A DNA stretch of 6,230 bases from an uncultured Collinsella sp. (GCA_900549335.1 UROJ01000093.1:1-6230), one strand, 5' to 3'. Counted from the stretch's first letter, positions 1-5,776 are shown. A program made the numbers and translations. Notes: a model not told the origin generated them from the letters alone.

Positions 1-535
1 TGATATCCCGGTTAACCACCTGTCCGCACTGCCGCTGTTTGGCCAGTACTACAACGACATGCACTTCGACACCGACAACCTGGTCGTCGTCTCCCCCGAT
101 GTGGGCCGCGCCAAGGCCGCCAAGAAGCTGTCCGACATGCTCGGCTGCGACCTGGCCATCGCCCACAAGGGTCGTCCGCGCCACAACGCCGCCGAAGTCA
201 TGGGCATCATCGGTGACATCAAGGGCAAGACCTGCATCATCAACGACGACATGATCGACACCGCTGGCACCCTGTGCGCCAACGTCAAGGAGCTCAAGGC
301 TATGGGCGCTGGCGACATCTACGTCTGCGCCACCCACGGCATCTTCTCCGGTCCGGCCATCGAGCGTCTGAACGACGCCCCGATCGTCGAGTGCCTCGTC
401 ACCGACGCCATTCCTGTCGAGGTCGGCGGCAAGATCAAGACCATCTCGGTCGCCGAGGAGTTCGCTCAGGCCATCTCCGCCGTTTACCACGAGGAGCCTG
501 TCTCCACGCTCGTCGGCGGCGACTTCGCGCTGTAA
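1..535 (+). CDS. prs: Ribose-phosphate pyrophosphokinase (PRPP synthase), 3' part
   Basis: The gene enters from the left edge; the first whole codon begins at base 2 and about 177 codons are visible. The family is usually around 315 residues, so roughly the first 140 are missing. The enzyme transfers pyrophosphate from ATP to ribose 5-phosphate to make PRPP for purine, pyrimidine, histidine, tryptophan and NAD synthesis in the cytoplasm. Visible support: the family segment PVNHLSALPLF at the left edge, VVVSPDVGRAKAAKKL, the basic GRPRHN segment, and the PRPP-binding loop DDMIDTAGT (bases 245-271), followed by ATHGIFSGPAIERL. The C-terminus (GGDFAL, then TAA at 533-535) looks natural. A strong terminator follows. 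In many Gram-positive bacteria prs lies close to pth; here about 1.9 kb of accessory DNA separates them. Confidence 0.97.
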   Translation, partial: DIPVNHLSALPLFGQYYNDMHFDTDNLVVVSPDVGRAKAAKKLSDMLGCDLAIAHKGRPRHNAAEVMGIIGDIKGKTCIINDDMIDTAGTLCANVKELKAMGAGDIYVCATHGIFSGPAIERLNDAPIVECLVTDAIPVEVGGKIKTISVAEEFAQAISAVYHEEPVSTLVGGDFAL

Positions 536-568
536 TCCAACGCATATCGCATCATCTTTGATGTTTTT

Positions 569-599
569 AAAGGGCCGGAAGCTCGCTTCCGGCCCTTTT
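569..599 (+). terminator. Intrinsic terminator of prs
   Basis: A GC-rich hairpin has arms AAAGGGCCGGAAG and CTTCCGGCCCTTT (569-581 and 586-598), a loop of about 4 nt and a short T tract. It begins 33 bases after the prs stop. The A run on the left arm could make it work in both directions. Confidence 0.9.
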
Positions 600-621
600 C
601 CATCCCTCGCCAACCTTCCCT

Positions 622-821
622 GGACAGTTAGTTCAGATACGTATTTTTTAAAGCTCCAAAGGACCGTTCGGAGCCTTCTGAGCTCCCCGGCGGATGCCAC
701 GCCGTCCAAAGCTCATCGTTTTCGAGTACAACCGCCGCATATTTACCCTCAAATCGCCCTTAAAGGCCCTTAGAAACGCCTCGATCGCCCGCCGCCTTGT
801 ACGTATCTGAACTAACTGTCC
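622..821. mobile_element. MITE-like element, copy 1 (200 bp, 22-bp terminal inverted repeats)
   Basis: The element is bounded by perfect 22-bp inverted repeats at 622-643 (starting GGACAGTTAGTTCAG) and 800-821. It encodes no transposase. A second element at 2147-2350 has the same ends and nearly the same length. The interiors have diverged, but read on the minus strand this copy shares with the plus strand of copy 2 a central block at the same distance from the end. In frame with the repeat it translates as K-T-x-S-(F/Y)-G (bases 722-705 here). A subterminal AAGCTC...AGGAC block near the left end also matches the minus-strand right end of copy 2. I see no target-site duplication. It begins 22 bases after the prs terminator. 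A non-autonomous transposable element is the best reading; a conserved structured intergenic repeat is the alternative. Confidence 0.72.
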
Positions 822-973
822 GGTAGCTATCGTCAACCTTCGCGGCAGAGCTCAATTTCCTGCAATCCCCTCAACCGATTCTACCGATTTCATAACACCC
901 AGCCGTTCATGGCGCGCAGCGCCCCGCTGAGCGAAAAGAACGGTATGGCGGTCGCATTCTGTCGCCAACTTAG

Positions 974-985
974 TACGTTATAGCC
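974..985 (+). promoter_or_regulatory. Possible leaderless promoter (-10-like TACGTT) before ATG 986
   Basis: TACGTT (974-979) fits the TANNNT pattern of actinobacterial -10 boxes and lies 6 bases before ATG 986, the spacing expected for a leaderless transcript. No Shine-Dalgarno sequence precedes that ATG and no clear -35 box is visible. The rest of 822-973 holds only a small imperfect hairpin (CCGTTC 903-908 with GAACGG 938-943) and no gene that I can support. Confidence 0.3.
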
Positions 986-1093
986 ATGACGACCGTGATT
1001 TCACATTTCTCCGCCCTCCGCGCAATTCGTCGCGCACGACGGGCGTACTCTACCCTACCCTGGGACTCCGTTGATAGTGAACAGCAAGCATAG
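986..1093 (+). pseudogene. N-terminal fragment of the nuclease-like gene, cut off by an amber TAG
   Basis: ATG 986 opens 35 codons (starting MTTVISHFSAL, with arginine-rich RAIRRARRAY following) that end at TAG 1091-1093. The frame is the same as that of the long ORF beginning two codons later at TTG 1097, so one nonsense codon is all that separates them. From memory, Coriobacteriia proteins of this type often begin with an I-S-H-x-(S/T)-A-L motif, which is present here and absent from the downstream ORF. I infer that 986 was the original start and that the gene spans 986-2113. A simple C-to-T change in a CAG codon would create the TAG, but a sequencing error cannot be excluded. Confidence 0.5.
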
Positions 1094-1096
1094 GCC

Positions 1097-2113
1097 TTGG
1101 CTAGCTGCATTCCCAATAATGACGCGATAGACTTTGACGCACTTTCGATACTCGATGCCTGGGATGAAGATGATTCCGAACTGCTCGATCTTCTCGTTTC
1201 AGACGAAGACAACAGACGCGCCGACAAGCGACTTCTTCAGCACATTCTCTCCGCTCCGCTACCTGAAGGTGCAATTGTGCACGTCGAGGCCGACATCTAC
1301 GCAACGTCTCCTGCCATGACAGCCATGCTTTGTTCTAAAAATGAATCAGTCGCCAAAACCTTGATGCTCCTTATGGAGCTGCTCGGAACTTACTCCCTTC
1401 TGCCCGAGGCAACCTACCCCATCGCCTATGACGATACGTGGCCCAAGGCCGACGGCTTCGAAGTGATGGGCGATCTTGATTGTCAGGGCAGCCAACCGGC
1501 ACCCGAAGGACAAGCCGAAACCCGTTACGAACAGGCGCACTACAAATGCGAACCTGCTACAACCATCGAAGATCTCGAGGCAATCGCACGGTTCGCCAAA
1601 AGCAGCTCCTATGCCTCGTTTCGCACGGCCGTTAAACTCGCCCGAGCCGGATCCGCATCCCCAGCGGAATCCTTAATGTTTGCCGTCCTAGGCGCGCCCA
1701 TGCGCTTTGGCGGTTTCGGATGTTGCAGCCTGCCCATGGGAGGTTTGTTACTCAACTATAGAATCGACTTCGACACTCTTGCGGTCAACATGTCCTCGGG
1801 CATCCCCTATGCAATTTGCGACTTATATTGTCCTGCCGCCGGAGTGGACAACGAATACAACGGAATTGGGCATGAGCTTCAAAACGCTCGCATTCACGAC
1901 GGCAATCGCAACAATGGCCTTAAGGCTATGGGCATCCACGTCCTGGTTATCAATCGTGACCAAATGAAGGACCTTGTTGCACTCGAAGCCTTCGCTCACA
2001 CGATGCATCGACTTGCGGGGGCTCGATTCCGCTATCGCATCAAGGGTTATCGCAAGCGTCAAGCCGCTTGGCTCAACGCCCTGCGGGCTGGAATCGGCCT
2101 CGCGCCGGTCTAA
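1097..2113 (+). CDS. DUF559-like / nuclease-fold hypothetical protein, probably 5'-interrupted
   Basis: This is a 338-codon ORF with a TTG start just after the in-frame TAG at 1091 and no good RBS, so this start is doubtful. If it is translated, re-initiation at TTG is one route. The N-terminal half (acidic patch DAWDEDDSELLDLL, then the LPEGAIVHVEADIYATSPAMT segment) resembles proteins of unknown function common in Coriobacteriia. The C-terminal third resembles DUF559/Vsr-type PD-(D/E)XK nuclease domains: CDLYCP with Asp242, NEYNG with Glu253, then an Arg/Asn-rich helix and AMGIHVLVINRDQM, a strand-like segment. Where relatives usually have EYD, this protein has EYN (Asn255), so catalysis may be impaired. 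Some members of this group are annotated as AbiEi-like. It is poorer in GC than its neighbours and lies between two MITE-like elements, which suggests acquired DNA. A short hairpin (2114-2119 with 2131-2136) follows the stop but has no T tract. The product and its role are not established. Confidence 0.6.
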   Translation: MASCIPNNDAIDFDALSILDAWDEDDSELLDLLVSDEDNRRADKRLLQHILSAPLPEGAIVHVEADIYATSPAMTAMLCSKNESVAKTLMLLMELLGTYSLLPEATYPIAYDDTWPKADGFEVMGDLDCQGSQPAPEGQAETRYEQAHYKCEPATTIEDLEAIARFAKSSSYASFRTAVKLARAGSASPAESLMFAVLGAPMRFGGFGCCSLPMGGLLLNYRIDFDTLAVNMSSGIPYAICDLYCPAAGVDNEYNGIGHELQNARIHDGNRNNGLKAMGIHVLVINRDQMKDLVALEAFAHTMHRLAGARFRYRIKGYRKRQAAWLNALRAGIGLAPV

Positions 2114-2146
2114 ACGGCGAATCACCCGTGCGCCGTCAAACAGGGA

Positions 2147-2350
2147 TGGACAGTTAGTTCAAATACGTATAAATGGACACATTGAATTAGGCTGTTTTGC
2201 AGCTATCTCTATACCATTCGCCCTATTTGAAGGCAGGGTAGACTTCAAAACAGCGTCATATGGACTAACTAAAGCTCCAAAACAACGTATCGGCATTGAA
2301 TCGAGCAATTCGAGTCCTCAGAGCTTATACGTATCTGAACTAACTGTCCA
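2147..2350. mobile_element. MITE-like element, copy 2 (204 bp, 26-bp terminal inverted repeats, one mismatch)
   Basis: The ends at 2147-2172 and 2325-2350 are inverted repeats matching at 25 of 26 positions, and they contain the same 22-bp unit as copy 1 (one G-to-A difference in the left end). The interior is AT-rich, has no transposase and has diverged strongly from copy 1. The shared central block lies at 2247-2264 (K-T-A-S-Y-G in the frame of the repeat), again 99 bases in from the GGACAG end. It starts 33 bases after the stop of the nuclease-like gene and ends 114 bases before pth. The long complementary ends could fold in RNA and help end transcription of the upstream gene; that is inference. 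Confidence 0.72.
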
Positions 2351-2405
2351 CCTCGGATTTCGACGGCCGTCCAAACGCCCCCAAACAACCTCAATCGCCC
2401 TCCAT

Positions 2406-2434
2406 TTGACAGCTGCAACGGGGTCGCTCACCAT
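2406..2434 (+). promoter_or_regulatory. Candidate promoter of pth
   Basis: A consensus -35 box TTGACA (2406-2411) is followed after 17 bases by CACCAT (2429-2434), a weak -10 match at 3 of 6 positions. It lies between the right end of MITE copy 2 and the pth RBS. This would give pth its own promoter, which it would need after the prs terminator and the inserted DNA. Confidence 0.35.
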
Positions 2435-2464
2435 AGCAGACGACAAATCGACGAAAGGAAGCAC

Positions 2465-3094
2465 ATGGCAGCTGCACAGCCGCTTAAGATTCGCATGGTT
2501 GCCGGGCTTGGCAACCCTGGCGATGAGTATGCCGAGACCCGCCACAACGCAGGTTTCAAAGCAATCGACGAGTTGGCCCGTCAGGCCGGCGTCACGTACT
2601 GGAAAAACCAGGCAGGCGCCGAGGTCGCGCTCATCAATATCAACGATGCCGAGGAAGAGGGCGGCAAGCGCCAGATTGTGCTGGTCAAGCCGCAGTCGTA
2701 CATGAACACCTCGGGTGGCCCCATCTCCAAGCTCTGCCGCGAGTACAAAATTAAGGCCGAGGAGCTGCTCGTAATCCACGACGAGCTCGATATTCCCGCC
2801 GGCGACGTACGCGTTAAGGTGGGCGGCGGCCACGCCGGCCACAACGGCCTGCGCTCCATCATCGACAAGATGGGCAGCCGCGACTTTAGCCGCATCCGCA
2901 CCGGTATCGGCAACCCTCCCGGCAAGATGGCCGTCGCCGACTACGTGCTTAAGCAGCTGCGCGCCCGCGAGGCCGAGGACTTCCAGGACACCTGCGCCCG
3001 CGCCGCAGATGCCGCCGGTTTGGCCATCGTCCACGGCGTTATCTACGCCCGCGATCACGTAAACGGTGCCGCTTCCGCCAACGGCAAACACTAA
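2465..3094 (+). CDS. pth: Peptidyl-tRNA hydrolase
   Basis: The 209-residue product is slightly longer than the usual 185-200 because of a short N-terminal extension and a polar C-terminal tail. It cleaves the ester bond of peptidyl-tRNA released early from ribosomes and so recycles tRNA in the cytoplasm. Family motifs are all present: GLGNPG with Asn17, RHNAG with the catalytic His27, KPQSYMNTSG with Asn81, IHDELD with Asp106, and GGGHAGHNGLRS with Asn127. These correspond to E. coli Asn10, His20, Asn68, Asp93 and Asn114. The start is supported by AAAGGA (2454-2459) five bases before the ATG. The next upstream core gene is prs, a familiar neighbour of pth in Gram-positive bacteria, though here split from it by accessory DNA. 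The stop is followed at once by a hairpin and, about 105 bases on, by a strong terminator. Confidence 0.97.
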   Translation: MAAAQPLKIRMVAGLGNPGDEYAETRHNAGFKAIDELARQAGVTYWKNQAGAEVALININDAEEEGGKRQIVLVKPQSYMNTSGGPISKLCREYKIKAEELLVIHDELDIPAGDVRVKVGGGHAGHNGLRSIIDKMGSRDFSRIRTGIGNPPGKMAVADYVLKQLRAREAEDFQDTCARAADAAGLAIVHGVIYARDHVNGAASANGKH

Positions 3095-3292
3095 AACCTA
3101 CCAAAAAGGGATGTTTATTTTGGCAGGTTTTATATGCGGAAACGCCGCAGTCGGCACATCGCAATAAACACGCTGCCACCATACATGCATAACGCCCCAA
3201 AGGGGGCCGGCCTCAACGAAGCGCGAGGCCGGCCCCCTTTGCCGTTTTGCCTGATAAAACCGACCAAAATAAACCAGTCCCTTTTTGGCAGG
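3093..3292. repeat. REP-doublet-like inverted repeat after pth (about 200 bp)
   Basis: Arm 3097-3133 is the reverse complement of arm 3254-3292, matching at about 36 positions with a 2-base gap; shared blocks include CCAAAAAGGGA and GTTTATTTTGG. Each arm is also nearly self-complementary: AAAACCTACCAAAA (3093-3106) faces TTTTGGCAGGTTTT (3118-3131) with one mismatch, and the right arm folds in the same way. Two palindromic units therefore stand head to head around a central spacer that carries a terminator. GGCAGGC (3287-3293) can also pair with GCCTGCC (3304-3310). It resembles REP doublets or a small MITE; whether it recurs in the genome cannot be judged here. Confidence 0.6.
3199..3243 (+). 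terminator. Strong intrinsic terminator downstream of pth
   Basis: A perfect 16-bp stem pairs AAAGGGGGCCGGCCTC (3199-3214) with its complement (3225-3240) around a 10-base loop. A short T run closes it, and GCCGTTTTG follows. The symmetric A and T ends would let it stop transcription from either side. It lies inside the larger inverted repeat 3093-3292. Confidence 0.85.
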
Positions 3293-3342
3293 CCACTTTT
3301 CCCGCCTGCCAAAGATACACGTAAGCGACATGTCCATGAGGG

Positions 3343-3348
3343 TATAAT
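3343..3348 (+). promoter_or_regulatory. -10 box TATAAT of the nfnAB promoter
   Basis: A perfect TATAAT lies 105 bases before the nfnA start. No good -35 hexamer stands 16-18 bases upstream (CGTAAG or ACGTAA), so the promoter may need an activator or rely on the -10 box. Transcription would start near 3354-3356, at the foot of the leader hairpin. Confidence 0.6.
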
Positions 3349-3352
3349 TTGC

Positions 3353-3449
3353 ACCGTATGTCTGCACAACGCCTGTGCGCGTACGGTTTTATTCGGGCTA
3401 CCGTCCATTTCCGTGGAGGCACGGTTCGGCAGCCCTAACAAGAGAGGGG
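3353..3449 (+). promoter_or_regulatory. Structured 5' leader of nfnAB, possible attenuator
   Basis: Hairpin A pairs ACCGTA (3353-3358) with TACGGT (3382-3387), plus inner GCACA/TGTGC (3364-3368 with 3374-3378), and runs into TTTTATT, like a weak terminator. Hairpin B pairs GGGCT (3395-3399) with AGCCC (3431-3435) and contains ACCG/CGGT (3400-3403 with 3422-3425) and TCCA/TGGA (3404-3407 with 3414-3417). The right arm of A can pair instead with the left part of B (ACGGT 3383-3387 with ACCGT 3400-3404). The RBS AGAGAGGGG (3441-3449) follows 5 bases after hairpin B. I do not recognise a known riboswitch class. Confidence 0.4.
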
Positions 3450-3453
3450 TTCT

Positions 3454-4293
3454 ATGTATAAGATCCTGGAGAAGACGCAGTTCTCGGAGAAGGTGTTCAA
3501 GTTCCGCATCGAGGCGCCTGCAATCGCCAAGCATGCGCACGCTGGACAGTTCCTCATGGTCCGCGCCAACGAGACGGGCGAGCGCGTCCCGTTTACCCTG
3601 GCCGGCTGGAACGGTGACGAGGGCTGGGTCGAGTTCATCTTCATGGTGATCGGCAAGACCACCGAGATGCTGTCCACCTACGAGGCCGGCGAGTCGCTGC
3701 GCGACGTCGTGGGCCCGCTGGGCGTTCCTACCGAGATGGCCGAGGGCCCCTGCGCTGTCATTGGCGGCGGCGTCGGCCTAGCAATTGCCTTCCCGGTCGC
3801 CAAGCACCTGGTCGAGACCGGCCACGAGGTGCACGCCATCATGGGCGCCCGCACCAAGGACCTCCTGCTCATGGAGGACCAGTTCCGCGAGCTCCTCGAC
3901 GAGGACCACATCCACATCACTACCGATGACGGTTCCTACGGCGAGCAGGGCGTTGTCACCGCTCCGCTGGAGCGCCTGCTGCAGGACAAGGCCGTGAGCC
4001 AGGTCTTCTGCGTCGGCCCCGTTCCGATGATGAAGTTCTCGACCCTCACCGCCCAGAAGTACAACACCCCCATCACCGCGTCGCTCAACCCCATCATGGT
4101 TGACGGCACCGGTATGTGCGGCTGCTGCCGCGTCGAGGTGGGCGGCGTGACCAAGTTCGCTTGCGTCGACGGCCCCGACTTCGATGCCACCCTGGTCGAC
4201 TGGGATGACCTTCGTGCCCGCCAGGCCGCTTACCGTTCCGAAGAGGGCGAGTCCCTCAAGGCCTATGAGGAAAAGAGCTGCGCATGCCACTAG
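3454..4293 (+). CDS. nfnA: NfnA-type FAD/NAD-binding, [2Fe-2S] oxidoreductase subunit (sulfide/dihydroorotate dehydrogenase-like)
   Basis: The 279-residue product matches the size of NfnA, the small subunit of NADH-dependent reduced ferredoxin:NADP+ oxidoreductase, and is also related to PyrK and SudB. Domains in order: an FAD-binding barrel with RVPFTLA (residues 44-50), GPLG (87-90), an NAD-binding fold with GGGVGLA (104-110) and FCVGPVPMM (185-193), then a [2Fe-2S] segment with DGTGMCGCCRV and FACVDGPDFD. Asp217, Cys222, Cys225 and Cys237 are the likely cluster ligands; NfnA is reported to use an unusual Asp plus three Cys set. Cys224 is an extra nearby cysteine. The start has the strong RBS AGAGAGGGG four bases upstream. 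It overlaps the next gene by 10 bases, the usual nfnA-nfnB arrangement, which argues against PyrK since no pyrD is adjacent. Oddity: the C-terminus ends in CACH, encoded partly in the overlap. Confidence 0.88.
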   Translation: MYKILEKTQFSEKVFKFRIEAPAIAKHAHAGQFLMVRANETGERVPFTLAGWNGDEGWVEFIFMVIGKTTEMLSTYEAGESLRDVVGPLGVPTEMAEGPCAVIGGGVGLAIAFPVAKHLVETGHEVHAIMGARTKDLLLMEDQFRELLDEDHIHITTDDGSYGEQGVVTAPLERLLQDKAVSQVFCVGPVPMMKFSTLTAQKYNTPITASLNPIMVDGTGMCGCCRVEVGGVTKFACVDGPDFDATLVDWDDLRARQAAYRSEEGESLKAYEEKSCACH

Positions 4294-5693
4294 TTAACGG
4301 TCGTTTCGTTGCCGATATGAAGTCGCCCCGCACCCCCGATAACGAGGAGCCGGCTGCCGAGCGCGCCTGCGACTTCCGCCCCGTCGACAAGGGCTTCACC
4401 GAGGAGATGGCGCTGGCCGAGGCCGAGCGCTGCCTCAACTGCAAGAAGCCGTTCTGTGTTGAGGGCTGCCCCGTCAACATCAACATTCCCCGCTTTATCG
4501 AGCAGATCCGCGCGAAGGACTTCGGCGGCGCTCTCGATACCATCCGCGAGGACTCCATGCTTCCCGCTATCTGCGGCCGCGTCTGCCCGCAGGAGAACCA
4601 GTGCGAGGGCAAGTGCATCCGTGGCAAGAAGTCCGAGCCCGTGGCCATCGGCCAGCTCGAGCGCTTCCTGGGTGACCGCCCCGAGCTCGCCTCCACGCCC
4701 AAGATGGCTCCCAAGAACGGCAAGAAGGTCGCCGTCGTCGGCTCCGGCCCATCCGGCATCACCTGCGCCGGCGAGCTCGCCCGTAACGGCTTTGACGTCA
4801 CCGTCTTCGAGGCATTCTTCACCGGCGGCGGCGTGCTGGTCTACGGCATCCCCGAGTTCCGTCTGCCCAAGGCGGTCGTCAAGCGCGAGATTGACGGCCT
4901 GGAGGACATGGGCGTCAAGTTTGAGTACAACTCCGTCGTGGGCAACATGGCCACGGCCGAGGAGCTGTTCGAGCAGGGCTTCGACGCCATCTACGTGGCG
5001 ACCGGCGCCGGCCTGCCCAAGTTCCTCAACGTCCCCGGCGAGAACCTGCCCAACGTCTTCTTCGCTAACGAGTACCTCACCCGCGTGAACCTGATGAAGG
5101 CCAACAAGTTCCCCGAGTACGACACCCCCACCAAGCACGGCAAGAACGTCGTCGTCTTTGGTGGCGGCAACGTGGCTATGGACGCCGTCCGTACCGCCAA
5201 GCGCCTGGGCGCCGAGCACGCCATCATCGCTTACCGCCGTACCGAGGACGAGATGCCCTGCCGTCGCGCCGAGCTGCACCATGCTAAGGCCGAGGGCGTC
5301 GAGGTCCTGCCGCTCGTCTCCCCGCTCGAGTTTGTCGCTGGCGAGGACGGCTCCGTGTGCGCCGTCAAGGTCCAGAAGATGGAGCTCGGCGAGCCTGACG
5401 AGTCCGGCCGTCGTCGCCCGGTGCCCATCGAGGGCGCTATCGAGGAAATCCCCTGCGACGTCGCGATCTCGGCTATCGGCACCAACGCCAACCCCTTCGC
5501 TGCCAAGATCGGCGGCAAGATGGAGCTCAACAAGTGGGGCTACATCGTTGCCGACGAGGAGACCGGCCAGACCACCGATCCCCGCATCTGGGCCGGCGGC
5601 GACATCGTCACCGGTGCCGCTACGGTCATTCTGGCGATGGGCGCCGGCAAGAAGGCCGCCGCTTCCATCACCAAGAGCCTGCTGGGCGAGTAA
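4284..5693 (+). CDS. nfnB: NfnB-type NADPH-binding large subunit (GltD-like; often annotated NADPH-dependent glutamate synthase GltA)
   Basis: The 469-residue product is full length for NfnB/SudA. It begins with a two-cluster ferredoxin-like domain: CLNCKKPFC with CVEGCP (Cys50, 53, 58, 62), then ICGRVCPQENQCEGKC (Cys97, 101, 107, 111). Glu104 in CPQENQC is of interest because a Glu ligand is reported in NfnB. An FAD Rossmann motif VVGSGPSG (about 151-158), YGIPEFRLPK, an NADPH Rossmann motif FGGGNVAMD (about 292-300) and the C-terminal FAD site GGDIVTGAATVILAMGAG follow. With NfnA it should form a cytoplasmic flavoprotein that couples NADH and reduced ferredoxin to NADP+ by flavin-based electron bifurcation. 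No glutamate synthase large subunit is adjacent, so a free-standing GltD role is less likely. ATG 4284 overlaps the nfnA stop; GAGG (4267-4270) and AAAGAG lie upstream as RBS, so translation is probably coupled. Sulfide dehydrogenase SudA is an alternative name for the same family. Confidence 0.9.
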   Translation: MPLVNGRFVADMKSPRTPDNEEPAAERACDFRPVDKGFTEEMALAEAERCLNCKKPFCVEGCPVNINIPRFIEQIRAKDFGGALDTIREDSMLPAICGRVCPQENQCEGKCIRGKKSEPVAIGQLERFLGDRPELASTPKMAPKNGKKVAVVGSGPSGITCAGELARNGFDVTVFEAFFTGGGVLVYGIPEFRLPKAVVKREIDGLEDMGVKFEYNSVVGNMATAEELFEQGFDAIYVATGAGLPKFLNVPGENLPNVFFANEYLTRVNLMKANKFPEYDTPTKHGKNVVVFGGGNVAMDAVRTAKRLGAEHAIIAYRRTEDEMPCRRAELHHAKAEGVEVLPLVSPLEFVAGEDGSVCAVKVQKMELGEPDESGRRRPVPIEGAIEEIPCDVAISAIGTNANPFAAKIGGKMELNKWGYIVADEETGQTTDPRIWAGGDIVTGAATVILAMGAGKKAAASITKSLLGE

Positions 5694-5721
5694 TCACCTG
5701 CAGCACTAGCCATCAAACGGC

Positions 5722-5759
5722 AAAGTCCCCGTCGAGCACACGCCCGGCGGGGACTTTTT
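5722..5759 (+). terminator. Intrinsic terminator of the nfnAB operon
   Basis: AAAGTCCCCG (5722-5731) pairs perfectly with CGGGGACTTT (5748-5757) around a 16-base loop, followed by more T (run 5755-5759). It begins 29 bases after the nfnB stop. Confidence 0.9.
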
Positions 5760-5776
5760 CTATGCCGGCCGCCCGA

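Noticed and set aside
648..836. 62-codon minus-strand ORF within the first MITE-like element as an ordinary gene
   Set aside because: It has no RBS and spans the terminal repeat, so it is kept only as part of the core-motif observation.
2114..2136. Terminator right after the nuclease-like gene
   Set aside because: The 6-bp ACGGCG/CGCCGT hairpin has no T tract, so it is too weak to call.
1974..2705. 243-codon plus-strand frame crossing the end of the nuclease gene, the second element and the start of pth
   Set aside because: It overlaps two better-supported features in another frame and has no RBS or family similarity. Only the part inside the element was of interest, and that is reported separately.
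2318..3091. 257-codon minus-strand frame opposite pth
   Set aside because: It is a shadow of pth with an Ala/Gly/Val-rich translation, and it runs into the MITE-like element with no plausible start signal.
3395..3435. Known riboswitch (FMN, ZTP, fluoride, guanidine) before nfnA
   Set aside because: None of the conserved cores that I know for these classes is visible.
3098..3649. Overlapping ORFs on both strands in the pth-nfnA gap
   Set aside because: They run through the terminator stem and the inverted repeats, which produce matching peptides on both strands; no recognisable protein.
4290..5282. 330-codon open frame on the minus strand opposite nfnB
   Set aside because: It mirrors a clear GC-rich coding gene; the translation is low-complexity (L, G, A, V, D) and matches no family. 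Antisense frames of this length are common opposite high-GC genes.
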